Positions 1 through 10,370 of a DNA stretch of 64,000 nucleotides are shown in pieces (position 1 is the first letter of the stretch; each line of letters starts with the position of its first letter). Source of the DNA: Siphonodentalium dalli (Eukaryota > Mollusca > Scaphopoda > Gadilida > Siphonodentaliidae); assembly GCA_032622095.1 (NCBI GenBank), contig CP136069.1, positions 66,115,319 to 66,179,318 of the forward strand, written 5' to 3'. The notes under the pieces were generated by a model, which saw only the letters and a list, made by a program, of their open reading frames with translations, was not told the origin of the DNA and made no database searches. The position numbers were made by a program, and so were the translations under genes.

Positions 1-596
1 TGACTTTGTCGGAAAATGAAAATGAAAATATGCCGCTGAAAAAAATGTAATCGATATTAAAGTCTCATCCTTTCGGCAACATGGAATTGGTTTTAATTAC
101 TTAAATGATTAATATAGTAATTTGCCTTTTATCTGTGATGAAATGAGAAATGGTAATTGTCTTTTTTTGCTAACATTAAATTAAATTAAATAAATTAAGT
201 AAAATACAGTGAAATTATTTTTTAAATTATTGTTTATTACATTTTTGCACACGTTGGCATCTCTCTGAGTGCATTCTAGTTGAAATTAGTAATTAGTACA
301 GATATCTTGATAATTGAATGTAAATTGGTGGCATAAATTTGCAGCTTTGCGGGATTGAGATTACCTTAAAATGATGCTCACATGACCAATTATTATTGAC
401 GTAAACATATTTAGTTGAATCCAATTAAATGCATGGGATTGAGGTACAAGTTGTACAACTTATCTTGTTTGTAAATGTTTGTAAAATTGAAAACCAAAAA
501 TTAATGATAATATTACATGTAATATCTTGGTTTTCAGTGAATCCACTTGTTTGAACATGCAGCTCCCTCACTGACAAATTTAGTTTTTGAAAACTT
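1..596. other. AT-rich intergenic DNA, nothing recognised
   Basis: AT-rich sequence with short homopolymer runs. I see no coding signature, tandem array or terminal inverted repeat. Confidence 0.6.
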
Positions 597-690
597 TGCC
601 ATGGCTTTCACAATCCGTATTCGCGTGGAAATAACCTCTCCCATAAATAGACACCGTATATACCGGACTAATTCAATTCCGTGATTGATC
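597..690 (-). repeat. Dispersed repeat with GGAAATAACCTC core, copy 1
   Basis: Contains GTGGAAATAACCTCTCCCATAAA followed by a short AC-rich stretch. The same core recurs in the opposite orientation at 946-1040 and in this orientation at 18480-18610. The three copies share only the core and nearby blocks, so this is an old dispersed repeat. The open frame across it is not a gene. Confidence 0.5.
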
Positions 691-704
691 ATGTGCATAT
701 TACC

Positions 705-838
705 TGGAAACTCGTATGTTGATCGGAAACTCGTATATGTTGATCGGAAACTCGTATGTTGATCTGAAACTCGTATGTTGATCGGAAACTCGTCTGTTGA
801 TCGGAAACTCGTCTGTTGATCGGAAACTCGTATGTTGA
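705..838. repeat. 19-bp minisatellite, about 7 copies
   Basis: The unit GATCGGAAACTCGTATGTT is repeated head to tail about seven times. Variants have CGTCTGTT instead of CGTATGTT, or a 2-bp insertion. A minus-strand frame through it only reads the repeat and is not considered a gene. Confidence 0.9.
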
Positions 839-945
839 ACTTGACCTTATTATTGCTAATTATCACTATTTATTGAACTATTTATTGTCACAAAGGTTGT
901 AAACCTCTGTTATTTGACTACGAGTCAATGTCGTCGCCTTATTTC

Positions 946-1040
946 CAGGGCCGTGTATGCATTGTAGCCGTATGCGTAATATGGCGTCTATTTATGGAAG
1001 AGGTTATTTCCATGCGAAAGCGGATATGACCGAGCCGCTG
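946..1040 (+). repeat. Dispersed repeat with GGTTATTTCC core, copy 2
   Basis: Shares TTATGGAAGAGGTTATTTCC and an upstream GGCCGTGTAT block with 18480-18610 (reverse orientation) and part of 597-690. Confidence 0.5.
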
Positions 1041-2202
1041 AGATTGATTCTAGTGTTAACAATACCGACACTCATAAAAACCATTGCCACACCACCATAA
1101 CTCATGAATGTCACTCAATTGTCAAACGACGAGGCGATAACAAACTAATTTTTAGCGCGTTTGGCCAGGCGATGAAAGTTCGACAGTTTGTGCAACATGG
1201 ATGGTTGTTGTTAGTTCTGATATTTCGCGCTGCACCTGACTGATACTCAGAACTCTGCATGATCATGGCTTTCCACGATGGATTATCTGCGTGCCGATAG
1301 ACTTCGGAACCAGTGCAGAACTAATGCATGGTTCCCCGTCACACTGTGTGTCATTCGGATGGATTGTGGCAGTTTTTGGACTTAAGTGACCATCTTTATA
1401 TGAATCCTATTTGAATGCAGTATAAAGCAAACAACAGCAAATGGATCACATCACATCTGTATTTCCGGGAATCGGTATGTGAGGTTATATTATTGGAAGC
1501 AATCAGTTAATTGTTTTGTAATCCGACGTTGTCGCAAGTAATAGTCTTTAAAATAGTTAACTACAAAGTGGTACCAAACACGGGCACGAAACGTATAGTA
1601 TAATTAAACAGCACACATTGTTCAATATAGCAACATGCAGCCAATCACATCGACATGCACCCCATGTACCTTGCACCTAACGACTAAAATGGTTGCCTTT
1701 TGTTCATGGTCGAAGTCAAACGGTTGGCGTGGTGGTCACATCAATAAAGGGTGAAGGGAACCGAACACTGCACTCATACCACCCTGCACTGCGACCGGAA
1801 ACAACCCAACTACCGCATAGCAGACATTGGCGGATTTGGCGCAAAGATACATATCCCACCTAACGCAGATTTAATTCAAATGACGCGAATTAAAATTTAA
1901 ATGGAAGTGATAGATAATAGATGTTATACATGTAAAATTACGAATTAAATTAAATTTAGCATCATATCCGTACTGTTTGGTGCATTGTGCACATCCAAAT
2001 GGAGTGTAGCGGGACAAATTGTCACATGACCGGCCAGGTGACTTGGTGTAGTCCGGCAGCTATGGTTCCTATAAGTATGAAAGTATATATTTGGGTAAGG
2101 AACTAGACGAGAAGTTGAGATTGAGGGCCTGCGATCTTCAAAAGTTGACGATAAACAATGTGTGTTGCTTCCGTGCAAGTTTTGAAATAGTGTGTCTGTC
2201 AT
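1041..2202. other. Intergenic, no feature recognised
   Basis: Unique-looking sequence in this window. No coding, RNA or repeat structure that I can support. Confidence 0.5.
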
Positions 2203-2280
2203 TTGCAGAATAGTAGCCCACACAACGCGCTAGCATCACTAAATTCGCCCTCTGTGGTCCTCATTCTGCTTAGGCCTCAG
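2203..2280 (+). mobile_element. Palindromic GCAGAATGAGG MITE, damaged copy A
   Basis: Retains the right half of the foldback element described at 45384-45516: GCTAGCATCACTAAATTC, then CCCTCTGTGG and CCTCATTCTGC. The left arm is reduced to a stub. It lies just upstream of the larger foldback at 2349-2996. Confidence 0.6.
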
Positions 2281-2460
2281 CTTCTGGGTTATATATAGTC
2301 TCAAATTAACATTGTTTCAGTTACTTGTTCCCTTCTGTTCAGTTTCTTTTCCCCCTAATTTGCAGAAGATAAAATGCATAATCGAATAATCGAGGTGACT
2401 AATGGATGAACACCACCAACTTCAAGCTGATCAAGGTGTCTCGTAATAGTCGAGGCCTCA

Positions 2461-2556
2461 GCAAATGAAGTCACCAGAGGGTGCATTTGGTGACGGTAGC
2501 CCGCCGTTCGGGATATATTGCGTCACTATATTCACCCATGGGGACCTCATTCTGCA
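2461..2556 (+). mobile_element. Palindromic MITE, copy B
   Basis: Arms related to AGAGGGTGMATTTGGTGACG and its complement flank a GC-rich centre. It ends with GGGGACCTCATTCTGCAAAT. Same family as 2203-2280, 2798-2889, 3057-3150 and 45384-45516. Confidence 0.7.
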
Positions 2557-2797
2557 AATTACAGACACACTATTTCAAGTCTTGTTGAGTGCATAACAAT
2601 TGATCACACATGACTTTGCTCTGACTAATCGCATGCACAATATGCAAATTATTATGAAGTTCGCACATACTAATGAACTTGAACAGGTATAATGACTCAG
2701 ATCGCAAACACCGAAGGCAGGCATTGACTCCAGAATAAAGTACTCATGTCGGGTAGATAATAGAGGCCAAGCCTGCAAATAGGGTGTCTGTTATTTG

Positions 2798-2889
2798 CTG
2801 AATGAGGTTCCCAGAGGGTGAATTTATTGACGCTATCCCGCTAAGCGGGCTGGCGTCACCAAATTCACAATCTGGGAACCTCATTCTGC
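2798..2889 (+). mobile_element. Palindromic MITE, copy C
   Basis: Starts GCTGAATGAGGTTCCCAGAG and ends CTGGGAACCTCATTCTGC. The centre TATCCCGCTAAGCGGGCTGG is itself palindromic. The whole unit can fold into one hairpin. Confidence 0.75.
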
Positions 2890-3056
2890 TTAGGCCTCAA
2901 CTGCTATAGAAGACCTATAGGATCAGATTGAAGTTGGTGATGTTCACCCATTAGTCACCTCGATTATGCATTTATCTTCTGCAAATTGGGGGAAATGTAA
3001 CTAACAACAATATTAATTCGAGAAAGTATAGATACTACCAAGAAGATGAGGCCTAA

Positions 3057-3150
3057 GTAGAATGAGATCAACAGAGGGTGAAATTGGCGATGCTAGCCCG
3101 CTGTGCGCGGTAGCATCACTAAATCAACCCTCAGGGGACCTCATTCTGCA
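3057..3150 (+). mobile_element. Palindromic MITE, copy D
   Basis: Starts GTAGAATGAGATCAACAGAG and ends CAGGGGACCTCATTCTGC, with centre GCTAGCCCGCTGTGCGCGGT. Because the element is open in one frame, a spurious 83-codon frame runs through it. Confidence 0.7.
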
Positions 3151-4077
3151 AATGATAGACACTATTTGCAGGTTTGATGTCGCCAATTTGGTTTGTCAAT
3201 TTCGAAAGTTACACGTAATCGTCAATTACAGGTCGTGCATATCTAACAAACCGCGGTCTAAAAGTTATATACATTATATATTCAGAAAAAGAGTGGGTGG
3301 GGGAGATATATGAGATGAGTTGTCAGTCGAACTTGTAGCTGGGTTTCAAATTTCCCTTCTATTTGAACTCATCTATGGAATCAGTTTGACAAAACTTTTA
3401 TTGTGCTTGTTGGAGGTGGTGTGTGCGACAGACCACGTGGGTCTGCACGCTCACTTGGTCTTGATCGTGGAGCTTAAACAAATATTCGGGAAAATACGAC
3501 AGGTAAGCAGAATTGTTAATGTTATGTATAGGACACATTGTGAAAAGTTACATTGTCTTGTTGAATATACACTCCTGATTTGAAAATGAATTATTTATCA
3601 CATCTTTGATGCACGCCCATAACCCATTTTATACTGAATAGATTCTCCCACCCATAGACGGGCGAACAGATACTAGAAGTTCAGAAGGTTCGCATTCATT
3701 TACGTTTGTTGAAATCATTATCTGAACATTTCCTCTGCACAGGGACGTGACTGTAGGGTTTCCGTTTGGGATATCGGGGTCGTCCTGTTCACCCGGCGGC
3801 TATTGTTTCGGGTAGGTGTTGGGGCAGGTGTGATAATCCTCAACATCACAGAGCTGCCGACTATAGTTTTTATCATAATTGTTACTGGGAATTGGTGGCG
3901 ATGGCTAATTTCGACGGCGATGAGCGGCCGGACGATGAGGATAATTGGGGTTTTTGGAAAATTAAAAACTCGAGGAATACAGCGCGTAGAGGGCTCATTT
4001 TGGTGTCTAACGAAAGGCCGATATTCGCCCTATCCACACATATTAACCCCGCCACTGAACGGACACCGGAAGATGCA
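3151..4077. other. Intergenic, no feature recognised
   Basis: Several overlapping short open frames lie here on both strands. None shows a domain, splice-consistent ends or similarity to a family I know. Confidence 0.4.
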
Positions 4078-4146
4078 TTATGAACGAAGAAATGCACATG
4101 TGATATATTTCAACAAATTTATTAAATACTCAAGATATATATAAAC

Positions 4147-4661
4147 AGCTGACGGAAATGTAGCTGCCAGGGCGTTTTGGGCAGCTGTCTCATAATCTGT
4201 GAAAATTCCACTTGGGCTGATGGTGATGTCGAGTTCTGCTGCCCTTTCTTTCACCAGATTGAAGAAACGTTGGTATGTGTGTTGGGTCTTGTTGGGAAGT
4301 AAGCCATACACCAAAGGGCACATCTTTCCGGCGACGAATGCGTGTATCGTGTACAGTTGAAAGAAGATCGTTGGGCTTTTCTCAAACGTTCCATCACAGA
4401 AGATCGTTCCGGTAACAGCTAAATTTTCTAGATTTTCTCTGGTCGCGAATATCATAATCTTTTCAGTCTCTCCGCCATCGGCTAGTAGGGAGTTGTGGTT
4501 GTTGGCTGTTGTTTTGTATACATCAGGAAGGTCGACACCTGAACGATGAATTGGTAACTTTGGCTGGTGTTCGGCTCTGGCATGATACAATGCTGTTTTG
4601 ACGCTGTAATATGTCGGGATTTTCGCTATAATTTCAGGGTCGGTCTCGTCTGCTCGAAGAT
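4147..4661 (-). CDS. MULE transposase fragment, exon 2 (DDE core)
   Basis: Minus-strand exon encoding the first part of a MULE-type DDE transposase domain. A strong acceptor (pyrimidine tract ending CTCCAACAG) precedes 4661. Reading continues in phase from exon 1 at 5187-4881 through a split Asn codon. The frame shows FCDGTF, with the first catalytic Asp, then a PLVYGLLPNKTQHTYQRFF stretch typical of MULE transposases, then IFTDYETAAQNA, with the second Asp. After TFPSA the reading ends at a possible donor (GTTTAT) at 4146, or runs on to a stop at 4078. The part expected to carry the catalytic Glu and the C/H motif is not seen. It is therefore a 3'-truncated element or one with undetected further exons. 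Family assignment is firm; activity is not implied. Confidence 0.75.
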
Positions 4662-4880
4662 CTGTTGGAGAGAAAAAATAGCATGGTTAAATTATAAACA
4701 TTAATAGAGTTATTACTTGCTTAGTATTCTCTATTCTTTAATAATAATTATAATATATATAATATAACATTACACCAGTTTTACTTTTGTTATTACTTGC
4801 TTAGTTTTCTTTCTGAATACTAATATAAAGAGCGTTGCCGGATTAATGAGAATGCGAAATTAAATTTACTCAGTACATAC

Positions 4881-5187
4881 TTCCTATTTCTTCCTGGTAT
4901 AGCGTTGTTACTGGCTTGTTACTTGTCTTAACAAGCTTTTTGAGGTCTGCAATCCAGGAATCTGCTGCTACTTGGTTGAAATCAGGTTCGTCGTTATGGT
5001 TGCCGCTGTTGGATATCACCATATCGTTCTCAGTGTTGGTGGTTGCACGGCAGTCTTTCTTACAACATCGCCAATGAATTCGATCATTTCTCCTTGATTT
5101 AACGGCGAATTTGTAGTCATCATATACCAGATACTTTCCACCTCTAGTATTTGGAATATAATTTACGTTCACTTGTGTGCTTGCCAT
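4881..5187 (-). CDS. MULE-associated FLYWCH-like zinc-finger exon 1
   Basis: First coding exon of the MULE-like gene, starting at the ATG at 5187. It encodes about 102 residues before a good donor (GTATGT) at 4880. The N-terminal part has the FLYWCH zinc-finger pattern: a hydrophobic YLVYDDYKF strand, then IHWRCCKKDCRA with the Trp and paired Cys, then a spaced HN at SGNHND acting as the His ligand. FLYWCH fingers commonly sit in front of MULE transposase domains and also occur in domesticated host genes. The intron to exon 2 is 219 bp and keeps the frame. I infer one transposon-derived gene, broken at its 3' end. Confidence 0.7.
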
Positions 5188-5530
5188 CGTGTTTATGTCA
5201 GACCAGGGAATCTAACAGTATATATATTCAGTAGTGAACTCTACTTAAAACACTGATAATAATTCATAATACATCTTTACAAACAAATAATAAAACGTGT
5301 AAAATAAATAAACTGATTGTGGCTCACGCTATTAAACGTTATTCACCACCAACAGTTATGGACTGTGACAACACTGGACCGCAGGTGTTTTGATATGGAC
5401 TATAATCTCCGCCGGCCAAGTCGTTAATCTCTGCCTGCCGGGTAGACAGGATATACCCGGGATATCCACCTTGAACATTACAACTGCACCCCCTTGAACC
5501 AGATCTATATTCAACCTAAGTTAGTCATAG
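5188..5530. other. Upstream flank of the MULE gene, nothing further recognised
   Basis: AT-rich. It should hold the promoter and terminal repeat of the MULE if these survive, but I could not match a terminal inverted repeat on the other side. Confidence 0.35.
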
Positions 5531-5954
5531 TAAAGGTACTCAATCCGATTCGATGGTCCCCATATCATCAAAGTCCAACAACAACAACAACAACATGTTT
5601 TGAAATGCCGCTTCGGTTATCAGAATTGATTAATTGGCCAAAAATAATGCTAACCATGTGCACAGTCAACTATAGCATAAAATTGCAACACAACTGTTAT
5701 TTATCAACATTTTATTCAACGAAATTTTGCCGGTTTGTCAAATATCTGACACAAAAAAGCTTTATTTTAGAGTTATCCATCTTCATCCGCAATTTGGTCC
5801 GAGACCGTCTTCTTGTCGATTTTTACTGGGCCTCTAAAAATTATTGGTGGTGAAACTTTGATGGGTTGGTTCCTAAACTCGAATCAAATATTTTGTACCT
5901 CCGAAACAAAGGAAATAGTAATTTGCGAGCGCTAATTCGTATTATGGATATTTA
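5531..5954 (+). mobile_element. TTAAAGRTAC-family MITE, copy 1
   Basis: Starts TAAAGGTACTCAATCCGATT and ends with a drifted inverted copy. It contains an (AAC)n stretch, a GTCAACTATAGYATAAAATT block, a TTATCCATCTTCATCCGCAATT block and a TTTGATGGGTTGGTTCC block. These recur in the same order at 8482-8957 (hybrid), 26919-27363 (reverse), 37827-39081 and 42040-42440. The open frame in it gives the same pseudo-peptide as other copies because the DNA is repeated, not because it is a gene. Confidence 0.75.
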
Positions 5955-6720
5955 ACGCTGAAAATGTCACTCTCACAAAAAAAAGTTAGGGTACACAGCT
6001 TTTGAAAATGTGCTGAAGGGTACATATAGGTTTTAAAATCTCATTATTACTGACGTTTAGTTTCGCGCCTATACCATGATTTCTGTTATCGAATAATTAT
6101 TGTTTCCGTTCCAATGAAAACAAAACTGAAATATGAAATATACTGAAAATAAACTACTTGATGGGCGTCATACTTTAAGGAACACAGTTGATATAATTGT
6201 GTTTGTGCCAATATCAGACCCTGTGTACTCTTAGGTACATTTTCAAACCTTGTGTACCCTTCAGCACTGTTCTTGGTGAGAGCGATCCCTTCAGTCATAT
6301 GAACTAACTTTTTTATTCAGTGTTGGTCTACACACAACAAATTCCCCCTTTAATAATTGGTTGTAAAAATTGTAAAATCAAATAATTAGAACAATGTCAA
6401 CCTATATTGGTGTAAACTTTTCAACAAATGTTGTGACAGGCATAAAATTTCCAGCTGTTGAAAATTTTGACCAAATTTGGGGGGGGGGGGGGTGACAGAC
6501 AAAACCCCTGTCGTCAAGTGGCGGCAACTGCAGTGTGCTTATACTGAGCTTCGAACGAGCACACCTCTATACCGCAAACGGCTGTTTTCAATTTGAACAT
6601 ATTTCAGCATGGCGATATATTCAAAATTGCATGTGTCAAATATGATAGATGACCGAAGTTACTTACGCCACTTTGAATAAAGTATTACATTCATAATTTC
6701 AAATACAGTATATCATTATG
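5955..6720. other. Intergenic with a 14-bp poly-G run
   Basis: No gene recognised. GGGTACACAGC/TGTGTACCC-like blocks near 5990 and 6240 form a loose inverted repeat. A run of about 14 G lies near 6479-6492. Confidence 0.4.
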
Positions 6721-7432
6721 TAGATCCTATCCGCCCAATGCCACATTCTCCGTGCGGCAAAATCAGAACAAATTGTGATGTTATTAACCCTTCCATGACT
6801 GGAGCTTCCTGAACTTTTGCGAAAACCCTGTGCCAATGCATTCTCTGATATATGCCATCATCGTATAGGGAGCCTCGTATATACAAGAGAATACATTGGC
6901 CTAACAATATTTACCTTTACAGTGTATAGGACAGTGAATTCTCTAATATATGCGAGGCTCCCTTTGGGATACTCGCATATATAAGAGAATGCATTGGCAC
7001 GGGATTAAAGAAACAAACATTGAAAGAAGAAAGAACAAAAAAGCAAAGAAGAAGAAGTAAACAAAAATAGGTTTAGATCATTTTGCCCATCGCCTCATTG
7101 TTGTGTATTCCTTCATCACAGCGCCAAAATCATATCTAATTGGGTTGTAGGGAAGGGGTGCCGCCCGTTCCAAATCCTCCCGGGTTCAGTCCCAATTTCC
7201 AATACAAACAAAAAACGGGGTGAAAGAGCTGTATTTGACAAATTCACCCCGTGGATTCCAATGTCACGAATTAACTGCTATATTGTCCGTCATATTTTGG
7301 TGAGAAACAAAAATGATTGTTATAAAAAAAATGTTTTCTTTTCCAGATATCATTCTAGAAGGGTTAATATAACATCACATTTTGTTCTGGTTTGTCCGCA
7401 GGGAGACTGTGACATTGGGTGGGTTGGGTCTA
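6721..7432. repeat. Inverted repeat flanking the TTAA element
   Basis: 6721-6787, reverse complemented, matches 7363-7432: TTAATA-ACATCACA-TTTGTTCTG, then GCATTGGGCGG against ACATTGGGTGG, then GGRTCTA. The arms overlap a TTAA site at each side, indicating nested or composite TTAA-target insertions. Confidence 0.6.
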
Positions 7433-7485
7433 ATAATGGCACATGCTCTTAATGCTGCACCAGCGCAGTTCCAGTCATGAAAGGG
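6788..7485. mobile_element. piggyBac-like TTAA element, family 2 (698 bp)
   Basis: TTAA at 6784-6787 and 7486-7489 brackets terminal repeats CCCTTCCATGACTGGA and, inverted, CCCTTTCATGACTGGA (one mismatch). TTAA target sites with CCC-starting ends are the hallmark of piggyBac-type elements. No transposase is present. It encloses a degenerated pair of the hairpins found intact in family 1 (6830-7000). A second AAGGGTTAA at 7359-7366 suggests a nested boundary. Confidence 0.6.
7140..7200 (+). repeat. Possible tRNA-derived SINE fragment
   Basis: GGGTTCAGTCCCAAT resembles a tRNA B box, about 40 bp downstream of a weak A-box-like TTGTAGGGAAGGGG. I do not see a cloverleaf. Could be coincidental. 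Confidence 0.2.
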
Positions 7486-7584
7486 TTAAAGCGGTTTCAC
7501 AAACTTTCGGTCACAATTAACACAAAGATGCTGGGTTCACTGGACATGTCGGGCATTAACTCTTTGGATACTAAATGGATTCCC

Positions 7585-8355
7585 CACTTAGTTATACCTC
7601 CCGCAACGAAGTTAGGGGGGTATACTGGAGTCAGCTTGTCCGTCCGTCCGTCGTCCGTCAGTCTTACCGTGCGTCCGTGGACACAGATTTGTCCGGAGTT
7701 TTTATCAGTCGTTTTTTGATCAATTTCCGTGAAACTTGGCACAGACATCAACCACTATGGGATTAGGACGTCTGTCTGACCATTTTTGGTGGTGTCATCC
7801 CCCCTTTTTCGACTTAGAAATTTTTCGCAACATGTATAATTTTGTCCGAGCTTTTATTTCTACAATTTTAGGTCAATTTTGTTTTATCTTGGCACAGATA
7901 TTTAGTACCATGGGAACCTGTGCACCTGCGATTATGACGTCTGTTCGACATTTTTTGGTGGAGTTATCCCCCTTTTTCGACTTAGAATTTTTTTTGCAAC
8001 ATGCCTAATTTTGTCCGAGCTTTTATTCCTACATTTTTAGGTCAATATTTTGTAATCTTGGCACTGGTATTTAGTACCATGGGAACCCATGCACCTGCGA
8101 TTATGATGTCTGTCCGACTTTTTTTGTGGAGTTATTCCCCTTTTTCGACTTAGAACATTTTTGCAACATGCATAATTTTGTCCGAGCTTTTATTCCTACA
8201 TTTTTCGGTCAATAGGTTTAAGATTAGGGTTAGGGTTGTGAACCTGCAATGGGAACTGTTATTTTAACTAAATGTTTATTGACATGTGAAACATCATAGT
8301 ATTTTTTAAAACGGGGGGTATCCTTAGTCCCATTGGGACAGTCACACCTCTAGTT
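7585..8355 (+). repeat. CGAAGTTAGGGGGGTATAC element with internal 168-bp tandem repeats
   Basis: Starts around CGAAGTTAGGGGGGTATAC followed by CCGTCCGTCCGTC and ends at ACGGGGGGTATCC...CACACCTCTAGTT. Internally, a unit of about 168 bp starting near TCCCCCTTTTTCGACTTAGA is repeated about three times (7797, 7965, 8132). Sequences with this head are common in invertebrate genomes. Open frames through it are repeat-derived. Confidence 0.65.
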
Positions 8356-8481
8356 ATAATTTATAAACGTATACATTGGAATGATCTATTATTCATTTGG
8401 ATGGATATTAAGGTGGTAAAAGATCAAACTAAAAGTACAAAAGGAGTATTATTTATTGAGGGAAATGTTTAGATAATAAGT

Positions 8482-8957
8482 TTAAAGGTACTCAACCCGA
8501 TAAAACTCCTCTCAATTACTATTTCAATGGCTTCGGGGGTCAAAAATATTTGATTCGAGTCGAGGAAGTCACCCATCAAAGCTCAGATTTGTTAGATATC
8601 GATTTTAGAAATCTATTATTTTTCATTATCGGGAATACTATCTGCCCAGAACTCAGTCAAAATTGCGTTAAAATTACCACTTGATTTTAGAGTTATTCAT
8701 CCTTGTCTGTTTGAATAGATTTGGAGTACACATCCAGAGCAGATTACGGCAGTTATTAGTACTCATCTCGAGAACATAACAAATTTGAAAAATCAATATC
8801 TAATAACTCTGAGCTTTGTTTGATGGGTTCCTCGACTCGAATCAAATATTTTTTACCCCCAAAGCCAAAGAAATAGTAATATAGGACCCTCTGATCGGAT
8901 TGTTGTTGTTGGAATCTGTTGAGATGGGGACCCTCTTTACGGGTTGAGTACCTTTAA
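8482..8957. mobile_element. TTAAAGRTAC-family MITE, copy 2 (symmetrical hybrid)
   Basis: TTAAAGGTACTCAACCCG at both ends in inverted orientation (18 bp, perfect). The GATTCGAGTCGAGGAA and ATCAAAGCTCAG blocks appear near the left end. The complementary AGCTTTG, CTCGACTCGAATCAAATATT blocks appear near the right end. The copy is therefore nearly palindromic, unlike copy 1. Confidence 0.8.
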
Positions 8958-9122
8958 CAAACGACCTTATATGGTCGTTTGTAGAACTTATTATCTGAAA
9001 ATTGCCTATGGCATAACTACTCGTCAATTATACTTTAGTATAGACAGGGTTAACCGTGCATCAGAAAATAAAGTATCCGTATTCAATTTTTTCCGGATCA
9101 GATCAAATTAGCCGGAAATATC

Positions 9123-9126
<4 letters not shown>

Positions 9127-9158
<32 letters not shown>
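9127..9158. repeat. (AT)n microsatellite
   Basis: About 16 uninterrupted AT dinucleotides. Confidence 0.95.
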
Positions 9159-9161
<3 letters not shown>

Positions 9162-9196
9162 ATAGCGCAAAATAATCAGCATGTGCGATTGGACAG

Positions 9197-9557
9197 CGAA
9201 ATATACTTAATCCGGCTTCACGATTAGATATCGATTGATATTAAATCACAATAAAACGTGACACGCGAGGTTAGGATTGAAGCTATAGGATTATTGACGA
9301 AATAACGGACATGTTTGAATAAGTGCTTTTAAAGAGCTTTACCCTAACCTCACCAAGCCCGCCAACCCAATATAAGACAAGTTGACTATACAGTTGATCA
9401 ATTGTGGTGTTGCAAATTATGTCATACAAATCTCTGTTATTTCGTCAAGGTACATTCGATTCTTATTTCGAAACGTAATCCTACCATCGCGTATCAACTG
9501 TTACTTCGTTTGAATATCAATCGCTATCTATTCGTGAACCCCGATTAAGTATCTGTC
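9197..9557. mobile_element. Foldback element with arms of about 130 bp
   Basis: The left arm contains ATACTTAATCCGG, TTCACGATTAGATATCGATT, TAGGATT and GACGAAATAACGGA. The right arm (9425-9557) holds the same blocks reversed: TCTGTTATTTCGTC, AATCCTA, AATCGCTATCTATTCGTGAA and GATTAAGTATC. A more diverged relative is at 19466-19682. Confidence 0.7.
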
Positions 9558-10041
9558 GCCATATAATGGTGCGTGTATTATAGGTGAAATACTCCGCATG
9601 GCAATCCCTACGCTAGCCCATCGACTTATGTACGTCGATGGCTAACCAAAACACGAGCTTGCAGTATAACTTCCGCTTATTTCCCAAAACAACTTCAACT
9701 TGTTTAAAACTGTTTAGTATATATTATATAACGGTAATGATAGGTGTATATGTACCAATCGTGAGGCAGAGGATCAATCGGAAACAATAATTATGTAACT
9801 TAAGTCGACGGCGCGTGTTTTAACTCGTCAAGTGAGATTAACGGCCCACTTTTTTTCGAATGCCGAGATAACATTATGCACGACATATTCCATATAATAT
9901 ACCATTTGGAAGAGGAACCAAAATTATATATACCAGAATACGGAACTGCATGATGTGGCCCAGGAGTGTCAACCAAGTGACAGAGATTCTCAGATTCATT
10001 CCAAGACTCTCTCCGTCGTCAACCCAGAATGCATCAGAATT
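9558..10041. other. Intergenic, no feature recognised
   Basis: No structure supported. Confidence 0.4.
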
Positions 10042-10370
10042 CAAACTAAGAGATAGAGTTATTCCCCTTCAATTGAGAATAATATACTTTACAATACAGT
10101 CTGGGTCAAAATTAAGCACAGAACACACCTCGGTACATCGACAAAAACAGTACGTTCCAAGTTTATTCGACAGGATCAGTTGATAATACAATGTTTTGGA
10201 GCTTCCTCTTTTCAAATGGTATATAATATGGAATATGCTGTATAAAATGTGATCTGGTGATTCGAAAATTAAGTGGGCCTTTAACTGGAGCGACCGCGAG
10301 ACGAGAGCACTGTATTTCATTACATCGATCATAAAAACCATTAACCCTTTACCCAACAGAAGGGCCCTGT

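Larger units (their letters stand above)
2349..2996. mobile_element. Foldback element of about 650 bp with roughly 110-bp inverted arms
   Basis: The left arm (2349-2465) reads from TTTGCAGAAGATAAAATGC through ATCGAGGTGACTAATG and CACCAACTTCAA to GGCCTCAG. The right arm (2888-2996) carries the same blocks in reverse complement and ends with CTTCTGCAAATTGGGGG. Two palindromic MITE copies (2461-2556 and 2798-2889) lie between or against the arms, so the structure is nested. No transposase is visible. The arms have drifted, which points to an old insertion. Confidence 0.65.

Noticed and set aside
5494-5853. 119-codon frame similar to frames at 27076-27378 and 42090-42284
   Set aside because: The similarity comes from the TTAAAGRTAC MITE. 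The frames are broken differently in each copy.
7140-7200. tRNA gene
   Set aside because: A B-box-like sequence is present but no acceptor stem or anticodon arm could be formed. At most a SINE remnant.
8225-8237. Telomere-like TTAGGGTTAGGG
   Set aside because: Only two units inside a dispersed repeat, so not an interstitial telomere array.
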